From assembly GCA_963556255.1 (NCBI GenBank), contig OY744611.1, positions 8,250,974 to 8,314,973 on the forward strand: a stretch of DNA of 64,000 bases. Direction: 5' to 3'. A program made the translations under genes and the position numbers. Positions 32,476 through 43,040 of the stretch are shown piece by piece. The DNA is from Allolobophora icterica (taxonomy: Eukaryota; Annelida; Clitellata; Crassiclitellata; Lumbricidae). Under the pieces are notes generated by a model that did no database searches, was not told the origin of the DNA, and was given only the letters and a program-made list of their open reading frames with translations. The number at the start of each line of letters is the position of its first letter. The first letter of the stretch is position 1.

Positions 32476-33601
32476 ACAGGAAATGGTAGATGTTGATGAG
32501 AAGAGTGAAACTGAAAGTTCAAGTGATGAGGAAAACGAAAGTAATGAGCAACGAAGCTTATCGCGAGATGGTGTAACATCAGAGATGAATGAGCAAGAGA
32601 TGGCTGCATGCGAGAATGGCAAATTAAATAAAACTGAAGAAGACAATGAATGTGATGTGGCGATAGGAGACTTGTATAGAGATGAAGAAATGAACGAAGA
32701 GCAAAAGGTGCAGATCGCCGATTCGAAGAAGTTCGAAGAGCAACAGAGAAAGGATGAATCGTTGAAGCCGTGGTGGAAGTTAGCACAAGAGAAAGAATCT
32801 GAATTCTGTGTGATCAACGGTTTATTGCATAAGAAATATCAGATATTAGACCAGACGATATATCAACCAGTGTTACCAAAAGAGAGACGAATTAAAGTGA
32901 TGGAGTTGGCACATGAATCGGTGTTTGGAGGACATCTAGGAGAAGAGAAAACAAGAGAACGAATAAAGTTATCCTTGGTGTGGCCAAAGATGAGAAGAGA
33001 CATTGTGAAATTTTTTAAGTCTTGCGAGAAGTGTCAACTAAAGGCAAGGAGTCTGGTGATGGATAGAGTGCCTATCACTCCAGTCTCAAGAGAAGAGGTC
33101 GCCTTCAGGAGAATGACAATGGACCTCGTTGGCCCTATCGATCCAGTATCTGCTGCAGGTGACAAGTATTGTTTATGCATTGTGGACTCGTGCACCAGAT
33201 GGCCTACAATCTTCTTATTGAAATCGCTGACAGCGAAGGCTGTGTGTGAAGCGTTGATGGAACTGTTCATGAACGTTGGTGTGTCGTCCGTGATTACAAG
33301 TGACCAAGGAACGAACTTCACAGCCAGTTTGACAAGAGAATTTCTCGATTTAATGGGCTGTAGTCCAAGATTCGACACACCAGGACACCCAGAGGCTGCT
33401 GGATTAGTAGAAAGATGGAATCAGACATTTAAAAAGATGATCCATCATGTGATAATAGACAACCCAAGGAAATGGCACAAGATAATTCCTTTCACAGTGT
33501 GGGCATTACGAGAAGTACCGAATGCAACTACTGGAGTATCTCCATATATGGGTCATTATCCGAAAAGTGCAGAATTGATGTCCCATGCTGGTTTTTTTTA
33601 G
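32372..33601 (+). pseudogene. integrase region of gypsy element 2
   Basis: An open frame of 409 residues. After an acidic linker come the integrase zinc motif (HESVFGGHLGEEKT ... CEKCQLK) and the core with TMDLVGPID, TSDQGTNF and GLVERWNQTFK, giving the D, D, E residues. The frame ends where foreign sequence begins (about 33595). The first part overlaps the gag frame only because of the deletion junction. Confidence 0.8.
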
Positions 33602-34869
33602 TTTTTTCGATAATTTCTTCAAATTTTGTTGGCCTATCCTTCAAAGAATGAGCAGATTAACATTTCCCATAATTGTTGTAGCTGCTGGATTTTGGAAATT
33701 TAGAAATAAATTACTAAATGTATGCAAAATATCGTTACCATCCACTGTCCGAGACGGTGTACCATGCATTAAATTCAACTTTTACGCAAATTTATTCCAT
33801 TACAACCTGTAACAAAGGTATATTATTTTGATTAATTAGTAGCCAGCATATGCAATAATGAAACATTTAGACTCATTTTCGTAATATTTATTTTTTAGAG
33901 CCTATTTATACTTGTCCATGGAAATAAGCATCATAGCCATCTCAATTTTTGGGAAGCCTATAACTTTTAGAGAACGTGCTTACTTACTAAAAGAAAAACA
34001 TCAGGAACAAGATATTGTCAACTATTAATGGAATCACACAGATTTATGTTGAAATTCATAATGTTTTATTTTTAATTTAAGTTTGTGTGTTCCAAATTAC
34101 AAAAAAGTAAATTTCTGTTTCATTACCATCTCGTGTTGTATTTCCTGGTTTAGGTAGATTATAACATTGACAACTTATTTTATTTACCGCTTTTGTTGAA
34201 CTGATTTAAATTACTTATCTGATAAAGTAATTCAAGTGAAAATATTTGACGGCCGACATAAATTTCATCATTTTATCATTACCATCTAGCGGTTGTTTTT
34301 CATCATTACCATCCGAATACATCAGATTTCTGCTATTTTCTCATGACAGTCGCATCTAGCCATGGATGGTAATGACGCATTGCTAAGAGTGAATTACATG
34401 TATTTTTTTTTAATTATTTGATATAAAAATAAATTGCATGTAATTAGAATATACTAGCAACTCTTAAAATGTTGTTCAACTTGTATCTAATGCATATAAC
34501 ATACAGTTATAGGTAATGCTGCACAGATTTTTTTCTCCAGCTAAAAATAATATTTCTTTTTTTAAATAATTTCGAAAAATGTCTTTATTTCTTGACACCA
34601 GACCAATATATTATGTGAAGGAAAGGCCTGTTGTATTCCTACTTAATGCTGGTATCATCTACTTTTAGGAAGTTGCCATTTTATAAGTACCAGAGGAATA
34701 TTTAGGTCCCTGTGATGAAATATGATTACACAATAAGGCCGGATTTTAATGAAAAAAAAAGGACTTTTGACTTTATAAATTCTATAAAAAAATTAACTTA
34801 TGATTAAAAATATAGTGGATTTCTTTCAAATTAGTTAAATTTAACTATGTACGTGACTAATAAAAACAC
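33602..34869. other. about 1.3 kb insertion in the integrase of gypsy element 2
   Basis: The integrase frame stops at about 33595 and its C-terminal part resumes near 34955 (RGPLAILKESWTREINLP). The AT-rich sequence between shows no ORF, and I could not define inverted ends or a target duplication. A CATTACCATC motif recurs four times (near 33735, 34120, 34280 and 34305). Confidence 0.5.
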
Positions 34870-34949
34870 TTGCAACCAATTTTGGGGAAAAAAATTTTTT
34901 TGTTTTTCGGAGACGAAATTTGTAACATTTCGGATAATGACCCATATGC

Positions 34950-35436
34950 TTGTCCGAGAGGACCATTGGCAATATTAAAAGAGAGTTGGACTAGAGAAAT
35001 AAACTTACCACCTCATGTTGGAGTTAAACCTGAAAAGTATTTGAAAGCACTCAAAGAAAATATGAAGAAAGCATTATTGTTTGCAGAATCTTACTCTCGA
35101 GAAAAGCAATTACAATACACAAATCAGTATAACAAGAGAGCAAAGCACAAAGAATTTGAAGCTGGTGAGAAAGTCATCGTTTTATATCCAACGTCAACGA
35201 ACAAACTTATTTCTCGATGGCATGGTCCATGTACGATCATACATCGAAGATCAAACTGTGATATGGGTGAAAATGGTCGAAAAATAATTCACGCCAACAT
35301 GATCAGAAAATATGCTACTCGAGCGTTGAGCTGTGGTCTAATCGTTGAGGAAGATGAAGATTTTGGTTCCGTGGTTGAATTACCAATGAGGAATGAGGTT
35401 CAAGATGACAAGAATTCACTTAACCTCGATCCTTAA
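34950..35436 (+). pseudogene. integrase C-terminal domain of gypsy element 2
   Basis: RGPLAILKESWTREINLPPH is followed by a helical linker and FEAGEKVIVLYPTSTNKLIS with RWHGPCTIIHRRS, the SH3-like integrase C-terminal domain. The frame closes with an acidic tail (EDEDFGSVVELP) before a stop at 35436. It begins inside insertion-derived sequence, so the listed start is approximate. Confidence 0.65.
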
Positions 35437-35796
35437 CAAATTAGCCATTTGACATTAACTCAACAAAAACAGTTGTTGAATATTTTGAACAAATACTGTG
35501 ACAGATTTTCAGAAAAACCCGGATTATGTACAATGGTCGAACATGAAACTGAACTAAAACCAGAATTTCGTGGAAAGGAATTTGCAGCATACCGAATTCC
35601 TTTGATTTATCGATCAGAAGTGTTAAAGAAATGTTAAAAACAAACATTATCAAACCATCATCGAGCAGAATGGCTAGCCCTTTGGTAATTGTTAAAAAGA
35701 GAGACGGATCTTTGAGACTTGCCTGTGACTACAGATACATTAACTCATTCACTGTGGATTGTAAATATCCTATGCCGATTGTCAGAGATGTTTTAA

Positions 35797-36450
35797 CACA
35801 TTCAACGCCCGGGTCGTATATATACGTCCCAAATATGGCTATCCGCTGGGCCCGGGACGTATATTTACGTCCTATATACTACCTATTTATTATCGATGAT
35901 TGGCCTGCAGAGAGTTATTAGACCGGCCTGTATTGCACGAATATAATGTACAGCCTTATAGAGGTGACACCTGGCGAATGTTTTGAAAGACGTTCCACAG
36001 CAACAGCAGCCGTTCGTGAAATGCAAGTCCAAGGACATGTCGCGTCTGTGCGGACGACATTTTCCAGACAAAATACCGGCGACTGGGAAGAAAACGTTCG
36101 CGGCTAGGAAGTGTGTGGTCTGCCGTGCCAAGGGTCTTCGCACTGAAACCAGATATTACTGTAAAACATGTTTTTCAAAGCCCGCTTTATGTGTTACTCC
36201 CTGTTTTGAAACATTTCACTGTGAAGAAAACATCCAGTTGTAACATTTCAAGCGAACGCGAAAAAGTCTTTTTTTGGATTTGTTGATGCTATATAAATTT
36301 TTCTTTCAATAGACATGTAGGTTCCATGTGTTATATTGTGTTTCTGGTTATTTTAATATCTAAAAACACTATTTGTTAAAAATGTGAAATTTCGCATTTT
36401 CCTAAATGTTCTCTGGCCCAGCCGGTAAAAAAGGGCCGGCGTTGAATGTG
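35797..36450 (+). mobile_element. piggyBac-type deletion derivative
   Basis: 654 bp with inverted ends CACATTCAACGCC (35797) and GGCGTTGAATGTG (ending 36450), flanked on both sides by TTTTAA (35791-35796 and 36451-36456), which contains the TTAA target of piggyBac. It interrupts the reverse transcriptase exactly. Subterminal GACGTATATTTACGTCC-like palindromes lie near the left end. The interior keeps only the transposase tail. The extra TT relative to a plain TTAA duplication is odd. Confidence 0.85.
35983..36243 (+). pseudogene. C-terminal cysteine-rich domain of a piggyBac transposase
   Basis: An 86-residue frame containing LCGRHFPDKIPATGKK, RKCVVCRAKGLRTETRYYC and TCFSKPALCVTPCFETFH: the Cys/His-rich zinc domain at the end of piggyBac transposases that binds the element ends. 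The DDD catalytic core is absent, so the element cannot move itself. The methionine at the start is probably fortuitous, as a deletion joined the left end to this domain. Confidence 0.8.
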
Positions 36451-36830
36451 TTTTAATTAAACAAAGTTGGAAAATCTAATGTGATTTCTATTTTGGATTG
36501 TCGAAGTGCTTATTGGACTTGTCCTGTAAAACAATCTGATCAATGGAAGACAGCTTTTGTAACACATAATGGACTGTATGAATTTACTCGTGTTCCTTTT
36601 GGAATGATAAATTCAGGACGAACTTTTGTTAAGGCGATAAATTTAGTTTTACAGCCTATAAGTGATTTTGCAGAACCGTATGTTGATGACATTGCTGTGC
36701 ATTCTGACAGTTGGAAAGTTCACTTGCAGCATTTAGATAACTTTTTGAAGCAAATGAGATTGCATAATGTCACTTTAAATTTGAAAAAAATTCATATATT
36801 GGGTAGTCTGAAGTAAGATTTATCGGTCAT

Positions 36831-37508
36831 GTGGCTGGGTCTGGTAAGATAAAGTTGAATCCAGACAGAATTGAAAGTTTGACTAATTTGAAGATTCCAG
36901 GAACTAAGAAGCAAGTTAAGCAACTGCTTGGATATTTTAATTTTTACAGACAGTTTATTAAGGACTTTGCACAGATTGCGAAACCTTTATCTGATTTAAC
37001 TAGTAAACGTGTTTCTGATAAGATTGATGGGACTGTTGAACATCAGCAGGCATTTGATTTACTTAAAGAGTCTGTGCGATCAAAAGTAGTGTTATATGTT
37101 TTTGAAGTTGGGAAACCATTTAATTTGTACTGCGATAGTAGTGACTTTGCAGTTGGTGCTGTTTTAACACAGATGGACGACAAGGGAATAGAACGCCCTG
37201 TGTCATTTATCAGTCAGAAATTAACTGATACCCAGAGGAGATGGGCTACTGTGGAAAAGGAAGCCTATGCTATTGTTTGGGCTCTAAACAAGTTAAAAGA
37301 AATAATAATTGGATCGAAAATTTTCATTTTTACTGATCACAATCCTTTGACTTATCTATCTGAGTCAATGTCTAAGTCTGCTAAACTTGTGCGTTGGGCG
37401 TTAGCCTTACAAACTTTTGATGTTGAGGTGAAGTGCAAGAAGGGCAGATTGACTGTTATTGCTGATTGTTTATCAAGGTTATATGTAATCATAAGACTGT
37501 TTGATTGA
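36831..37508 (+). pseudogene. RT thumb and RNase H of gypsy element 2
   Basis: The frame begins GSGKIKLNPDRIESLTNLKI (the reverse-transcriptase connection) and contains QLLGYFNFYRQFIKDFAQIA, then RNase H with LYCDSSDFAVGAVL, ATVEKEAYAIVWALNKLK and FTDHNPLTYLSESMSK. The acidic residues of RNase H are present. It ends TVIADCLSRLYVI before a stop, about 90 bp from the 3' LTR. Confidence 0.85.
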
Positions 37509-37598
37509 TTAGTTAGATATGAATTTGTGTCATGTATTTTGGTAATTTCGGAAATTTTGAAATCTATTTGCTCAATTCCAGCAAAAGGAAGGAGGTAA

Positions 37599-38098
37599 TG
37601 TGAACTGAGTTTTGTGTACATGTATACAGTCTTGCAGTGCGAGATATTGCCGTATATATTTAGTGCGTTTACTTTAGTTTCGCGTGTATATGTATATATA
37701 ATAGATGTATCACGTTTAGGTGTACTGTTTTAGCGAAGCGCCTGGCTGGCTGATCTCGGCAGCCGCGCGCTATATATGTATATAATTAGATTTCGTTGAG
37801 GCGCAGAAGACAGGTGCCTAAGAAGGGCGCGAAGATATTATGCTGACTGGAGAAGTTTGAATTTATGTGTTCTCTGTAGAAGTGTTGCTGACTAGTTGTA
37901 ATTGATGTCTTTTATGTGGGTTAAGACAAAGATATTTAAAACTGTGTTGGTAATTAATGCAGGTTAGGCTACACAGTAGAAATAAAGCTACTTATATATA
38001 CGTAGATTTAGTGTCAAACAGTGAACATTAAATAGGCGTAAGTACGAAGAAGACAAGGAAGTATAATTAGAAGGATTGTCAACGGAAGGGAAAGGGTT

Positions 38099-38102
<4 letters not shown>
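37599..38102 (+). repeat. 3' LTR of gypsy element 2
   Basis: 504 bp from TGTGAACTGAGTTTTGTGTA to GGGTTGACA, followed by a (TA)n tract. Confidence 0.9.
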
Positions 38103-38149
<47 letters not shown>

Positions 38150-38165
38150 GGATATATATATATAT
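38103..38165. repeat. (TA)n microsatellite
   Basis: About 60 bases of TA units with one short break. The right flank of gypsy element 2. Confidence 0.9.
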
Positions 38166-38214
38166 AATTGGTTGTAGCTACACCGTAATCCGTGAACATC
38201 TTGAGGGATACAAT

Positions 38215-38425
38215 TGTTGGGGTCCATAGAGTAGTGGTAACATCACTGGCGTGAAGTGCAGTAGGTAGCGGGATCGCTTCCCGTAACCTTCCCAAAGTCC
38301 ACTTAGCCTATCATTCGCGATATGGCGCGATTGTGAAAATGAGATGTAGAACGTGATGGACGCCTTGCAAGGCAGCCGTATACAGTTAAAATTCGACTCC
38401 TGTAATAACTTGTGATCAACCGTTC
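38215..38425 (+). repeat. tRNA-derived SINE, family B copy 1
   Basis: A tRNA-like head (GAGTAGTGGTAACATCACTG as box A region, GCGGGATCGCTTCCCGTAAC as box B region) is followed by a body with GCCTTGCAAGGCAGCCGTAT and ACAGTTAAAATTCGACTCCT. The same body and head occur inverted at 49735-49930. Confidence 0.7.
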
Positions 38426-38865
38426 ATACTGATTTGTAATCATACTGCCTAATTGTCAGTTTAAAAAGACATTAAACGAAGATAACATATATCTACCTCA
38501 CACCGTTGGGTCTGCAGATACTGCAGACGAGATGATTCGGCAGAGGAAGGTTAACAAGTGCGAAAACCTGCCTGTCTCTTACTAGTTCGTTTCCCTTGCT
38601 TTTGAAACACATAGCTTAATCAATCATTGGAGTTCATGGTCAGCCTGGGTCGCCATCCGATATGGATTCTAGAGACCCAAGGAGATATATATCCTCTATA
38701 CCACTCTGTTGCCATAACAATCCAGCGTTTTAGCGCGATCACTTTCCGGGATTCATTTGAACAGCCAGACATCTGCGAAGACTAGCCATCTCAGAAATGC
38801 ATTCTCCATTGTCTAAAACAGTTCTCAACACCTCCTGCGTTTAATTATTTGGGTCAAATGATGAT

Positions 38866-38925
38866 GATGATGATGACGACGACGACGATGATGATAATAA
38901 TAATAATATCATCATCATTTGCTGT
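38866..38925. repeat. ATG/ACG/ATA trinucleotide tract
   Basis: About 60 bases of ATGATG, GACGAC and AATAAT units inside duplication copy A. Confidence 0.8.
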
Positions 38926-39211
38926 TGTTATTTTCCTCTTCGATTCAATGCGATCGACTGTCAGCAGTGTATGGAAATTTTGTGGACGGGATTTACGGGT
39001 GTGCGGAATTCCTCCACCGGTGATTTTTCCCGTTATCCCATCACCGCTTGACAACTGAACAACCTGTTGTAAACGACGTTTAACATGGCTTAAGGAGGCA
39101 TATACACAGCCTCTGATTAGTCCATCTTGAAACTGCGCTACACAAATGTTTAATTACAATTACAATCACAATCAACAGCACCATCATAATCATTAGTAAT
39201 GTTGGGCTTAC

Positions 39212-39538
39212 CAGTGGTGATGCTCTCCTCCGCAGCCGATGTCTCGTTCCTGCGCAGGATGAGTGGATTGGCTGCTGAGACAAACGTCGCTTCGATAGTC
39301 GTCCGTTCCGCTTCGATGATGAAGCTGAGATTGGACTGGAGGTATTGAAAGCCGTAGAGCAGAAGCCTCGTCGCTCCTGGAGGGGGAATTGGATTGTGGA
39401 ACTCGAGGCGGTCCGGTCGAATCCGGATCCCTGCGAAACCGTAGATGATGGACTGGAGAAAGGCTCCCATTCCGGGAAGATAGTTGACGCTGCCCATCGC
39501 CTGATCAGATTGGCTGCGCTCGTTCTCTCCGTCCAGAC
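39212..39538 (-). pseudogene. duplicated exon of the PGGHG-like gene, frameshifted
   Basis: This is a near-identical copy of the exon at 59810-60137, with the same acceptor (CTTAG) and donor (CTG|GTAAGC). It encodes MGSVNYLPGMGAFLQSIIYG through LILRRNETSAAEESITTG. It is 327 nt, one base shorter than the other copy: near the 5' edge CGTTCTCTCCG replaces CGTTGTTCTCCG, which throws the VWTEN reading out of frame with the rest. No other exon of the gene lies near it on the minus strand, so it is an orphan pseudo-exon carried by a segmental duplication. Confidence 0.8.
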
Positions 39539-40267
39539 CTAAGATGTAACGTAACCGTTTGTAATTCAATGTAATCCAGTGTAACTGTAATTTATATTTG
39601 TATAGCGTCTTTTCAATGAATCGCCTTAATCGAAGAGTGCTTTTTTCTCCACATTCGTCGGTTGGCCTTGCAAGAACCATAATCCCGTCATGAAAATGAA
39701 CACCTTTGGTGTGACCATCGATAGCTTGCTCGCTATGACTTCTCGTGTATTACTTCTATAATAGCCGGGACTTGTTCCTTCCAACTGAGGGCGTTTCTTA
39801 CTAATGAATTGGCTAAACCAGCGGTTCTAAACTCTTTCCATGGTAAAGCACACTTACTAAGCCAACGGCATTTGGCCTTATTTTCATTTATTATTCTACC
39901 ACTTAGTTCTTTATCGTAGTGTTGATCAACATTCCTTGTTTTCAACGGCAGTGTTGAGACTATTGCTGCACTGCTTAACATTTTAAAAGGTTGTCATAGG
40001 CTTGCAGCGTTTTAGGTGTTGGGATGTTGGGAGGCTCAACGTTTCAGCTCTTCTTAAGTTCCTCAGATAACTAGGCCTAAAAGAAAGATGTTGTGGTGGG
40101 TCTTTAATCCTCTGCTATTTCATGGCATCAGCGGTCCGCTTCTTACGCATGGAATATAACTAAAACACTGGGTTAGTATTGATGATCAGTCAATACTTAA
40201 TGCTGCTGCCCCCTTATTGATGGTCTTCCGAAATTTGCCCACATATCTGCTTTCATTTAGGACTTCC

Positions 40268-40588
40268 CAGAGGCGCGTTTACAGAAAACTGGGCCCTAGG
40301 CGTAAACATTTTTGGGGGCCCTTCTGAACGTGTAGACCGAGTCTGAAACTCTGGTGGTGTTTAGCCAATCATGTGCGAAAACCCACGAAGTCGAACTTGA
40401 AGCCGGTTTTGTGAGTGTTATTGGCCCTGAAATTATGATTACTTAAAGAAGGTATTTCAGTGTGAAGCTATTTGGTTTAATGTTATATTTTATAATTTAA
40501 ATGCTATTTTCATTCGTTTTGGAGCTCTCTGAAATTTGGGGGCCCTAGGCGCGCGCGCCTAATGCGCCTACATGTAAACGCGCCTCTG
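40268..40588. mobile_element. hAT MITE (321 bp)
   Basis: Inverted ends CAGAGGCGCGTTTAC and GTAAACGCGCCTCTG with an exact 8-bp duplication GGACTTCC (40260-40267 and 40589-40596). GGGCCCTAGGCG blocks are repeated near both ends. No coding capacity. Confidence 0.92.
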
Positions 40589-40784
40589 GGACTTCCTACC
40601 TGTGCCACAGCGCATCCAGTTAAAAATCTCAACTCTATAGCGCAACTGTCTTTTTCGGGGTAGCTTCTCATATCGTAGGACCTTTTGCACCTCGGTCTCT
40701 TCACTCTCTACAGCCGCCACGCTCTCGCCACGGCGGCCAAAGGCCTTCTGGTTGTCCCCTGCATACGCTGGGCCACTGCTCAAT

Positions 40785-41035
40785 AGGGTGGATCGAGAGC
40801 ATATGCTAAAAAAACCTTAAAATAACTATACTTAATAGGGGGCAAAAGTTGCCAATTGGTATGACAAACACACAGTAAAAATTTGGTAATTATTGTGCAT
40901 CATCTTGAGGGTCCCCTAGGACTTTGAAATTTTGCTATGCATTATATAATTATGGGCAATATTATGGATTATCGTGAATCATCAAACATCTTGCGCACTG
41001 GGAGCGCCTCTGAACGGTTCACCCTACTACACCCT
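40785..41035. repeat. possible MITE with AGGGTG ends
   Basis: The left end reads ATAGGGTGGATCG, the right end GGTTCACCCTAC (inverted AGGGTGAACC), and the interior contains CATCTTGAGGGTCCCC. A related fragment with AGTAGGGTGGATCG and CATCTTGAGGGTCCCC lies at 48860-48980. The ends are imperfect and no target duplication was seen. Confidence 0.4.
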
Positions 41036-41274
41036 GCTTCATAAATGTTTGAATACAATACAATACAACAGATGTAACGTATTAACAAATCATAGAATAC
41101 ATTCTTTTGCATAACTCAAATGCACAAATGTTAATTCGCAACAATGTTCAGGCTACATGACACGATAATCGGATTTTGTGTGAAACGTTGGCATTATCAA
41201 TCGAGATTCTAGCCGCGATCGGATAACGTCATCTCGCGATTTTGCGGCACAAAACGCTCCTGATGATTCAATAA

Positions 41275-41496
41275 CTAACTTGACGCAGCGTTCCACCTTG
41301 TGCTGTCAACTCTTGGAGCTCTAGCGATCGTCATGATAAACTTTCTCCATTGTTTCCTATTCGAAGTCAGGTCCCTTAGTTCTTCCAGGTTCATGCCAGT
41401 TACCCCATGAATCTCATCCATCCATTTCTTCCTTGGGCGACCCCGTCCTTTCTTCCCCTCACCACAAGCCAGCCAGCTTTTGTCCTGTTGCTTCAT
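41275..41496 (-). pseudogene. LINE ORF C-terminal fragment
   Basis: The minus-strand frame contains GRGRPRKKWMDEIHGVTGMN and LEELRDLTSNRKQWRKFIM, the tail found at the end of reverse transcriptases of several invertebrate LINEs. The rest of that element is not visible upstream; 41500-41880 is repetitive, non-coding sequence. Confidence 0.6.
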
Positions 41497-42590
41497 TAGA
41501 TCGAAGGGTCATTGACTCACCGTCTTGCTCTTCCCCAGTAGCTTTTGAGTCGCACTCCGGCCTGGGAGTCCCACCATCTGCGACTATCGGCGTTTTTGGT
41601 TTGGTGTGTCTCATGACGATTTTCTTGGCAAGTTAACAGGGGTGGTTTGCCATTGCCTTCCCCTGGTTTTGCCTGCCGTGCCCGTTCGTTACCCTTCCAT
41701 TGGAAGGGTACCAACAGTCCGCACCACGTGAAGGTGGGCACGGAGGACTTTGGTTCACCAGCCCAGGTCGGGTCCGAGTCTACGCTCCTAAGAGACGTCG
41801 GTCAGGTCGCCTCCCTGCTTTACTCTGTAACAGAGTGACTGATGAACCTTTTTCCACAGCCTACATAATTATGACAAAGTAACTTAGAAAAGTTAGCTAT
41901 GGGCGTTTCAACGCTAGTCACAAAATAGCCTTAGATGTCCCTCCGAAATGTCAGTCGTCAGCGGCTGTTGGTTATGTGTGAGTTTTGCCAGTCATCAAGT
42001 CAAAGACCTACGTGCGTGAAACCTGAGTTCTGGTAGCCTGGAAAGCCTACTTTGAATAATATTGTCGCAAGCTGATGTTCTAGTTGACGAACTCGGCTTT
42101 ACAAAGCGACGAATTCCGAGTTCGCGTGGACGATCATCTGTAATCATGGAGAGAAGTAGGTTTTCCGGATAGGCAAAATAGGCATTCCGATGTATAACAG
42201 GATCGACATTACGTTTCTGTTCGACTGTAAGAAACGGGAAAGCTGGTGGAGCGGAGGAAATGTCTTGCACCATCTTTACCAGACGGCTTAGCCTTGATAC
42301 TGAACCACATGGGAGCATACGCCTTCACGATGTATGCTGCAAGAATCTGGAAGTTGGTTGATGGTTCAGCTGTTGCGATGTACAGAAGAAGAAGTTCAGA
42401 AGTGATTCGATCAATTTATCCGGGGTTTCGTTTGGATAAGTCATGTGAGCAGTGACCCTCAGAAACAGCGTTGGTTATTTCCCACAGATATTTCTGGTCT
42501 GTACCGAGTTCCTTTAAGTTGACCTTTGGCAGTGTTTTATTAGCTTCATATACTTGTCATGATAAGAAAAGATACCTAACTGAGGATCTG
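41497..42590. other. repetitive sequence with a weak minus-strand ORF remnant
   Basis: 41640-41830 contains GGTTTGCCATTGCCTTCCCC and other repeat-like text. On the minus strand at about 42350-42000 two frames read KAYAPMWFSIKAKPSGKDG and RNVDPVIHRNAYFAYPENLL. These resemble a multicopy invertebrate ORF of unknown function, broken by a frameshift near 42220. Too decayed to name. Confidence 0.35.
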
Positions 42591-42599
42591 CGTGCATCC

Positions 42600-43040
42600 T
42601 CCCATGTCCGAGAGACTCTGAGATCATGCACTAGCTCTCTCTATGCTCCGAAAGTGTCAAAGGCTCATGGACTCCCTGATCTAGCCTTACACACGGTTGC
42701 AGGTGCGACCACAGTTGCTCGGCTTCTGTATGCAGCCCCAGCGTGCATGGTGGGGTTGCGCTACCGCTGAAGACCGTGCCCTCCTAGATAGGTTTCTGAA
42801 CCAAATGCGTAGAATGGGTTACCTGTCGCGGGATGTGTGGGATGTGGGAGCGATGCAGATGACAGCTTTCTGCCGTCGGTCATTTGGTGCAGTACCCATG
42901 TGCTTCGTCCCATTTTCTCATCTACGGTTGTGCGTCGCTGTAGTCTAAGTCCGAGGCCGCATGATTTTTCCCTGCTCCTCAAAGATGATAGAAACTTCAT
43001 CTCCAGGTTCTTGTATGAAAAACACCAGTGGCCATGCCAT
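42600..43040 (+). pseudogene. LINE reverse-transcriptase C-terminal fragment
   Basis: Plus-strand frames read RETLRSCTSSLYAPKVSKAH, VAGATTVARLLYAAPACMVG, then in another frame DRALLDRFLNQMRRMGYLSR, DDSFLPSVIWCSTHVLRPIF and HDFSLLLKDDRNFISRFLYE. This is the region after the catalytic domain of Jockey/CR1-type LINEs. It needs two frameshifts and is truncated at the 5' side. Confidence 0.6.

Larger units (their letters stand above)
35449..36816 (+). pseudogene. reverse transcriptase of gypsy element 2, split by a piggyBac insertion
   Basis: The N-terminal part (35449-35637) stops one frame before the fingers region (from 35631: IKPSSSRMASPLVIVKKRDG). The frame is cut at 35796 by a 654-bp insertion and resumes at 36457 with ISILDCRSAYWTCPVK, RVPFGMINSGRTF and the catalytic YVDD (about 36680). 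Another frameshift follows at about 36815. The order relative to integrase is the same as in element 1. Confidence 0.8.
30920..38102 (+). mobile_element. gypsy element 2: decayed Ty3/gypsy element with INT before RT
   Basis: LTRs at 30920-31398 (479 bp) and 37599-38102 (504 bp) start TGTGAACT and end GGTTGACA. The interior holds gag, integrase, reverse transcriptase and RNase H remnants in that order. The lengths differ and the coding frames are broken, so it is older than element 1. A purine-rich GCAAAAGGAAGGAGG tract abuts the 3' LTR, and TTATTGGTGGCAGCGACGGT follows the 5' LTR as the likely primer region. TATAT flanks both ends within (TA)n. It carries a roughly 1.3-kb insertion at 33.6-34.9 kb and a piggyBac-type insertion at 35.8-36.45 kb, and it has lost most of gag and the protease. 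Confidence 0.9.
38480..40240. repeat. segmental duplication copy A of part of the PGGHG-like gene
   Basis: This stretch matches about 59290-61240 (intron, exon, intron of the PGGHG-like gene) with many small differences. Shared landmarks: the ATCTACCTCA block, the TTTCCGGGAT block, the whole coding exon, and the region with CAACGGCA and TATTTCATGGCATCA. Copy B has an extra SINE body near 60300-60462; copy A has none there. The right end is interrupted at 40268 by a hAT MITE present only in copy A. Confidence 0.85.
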
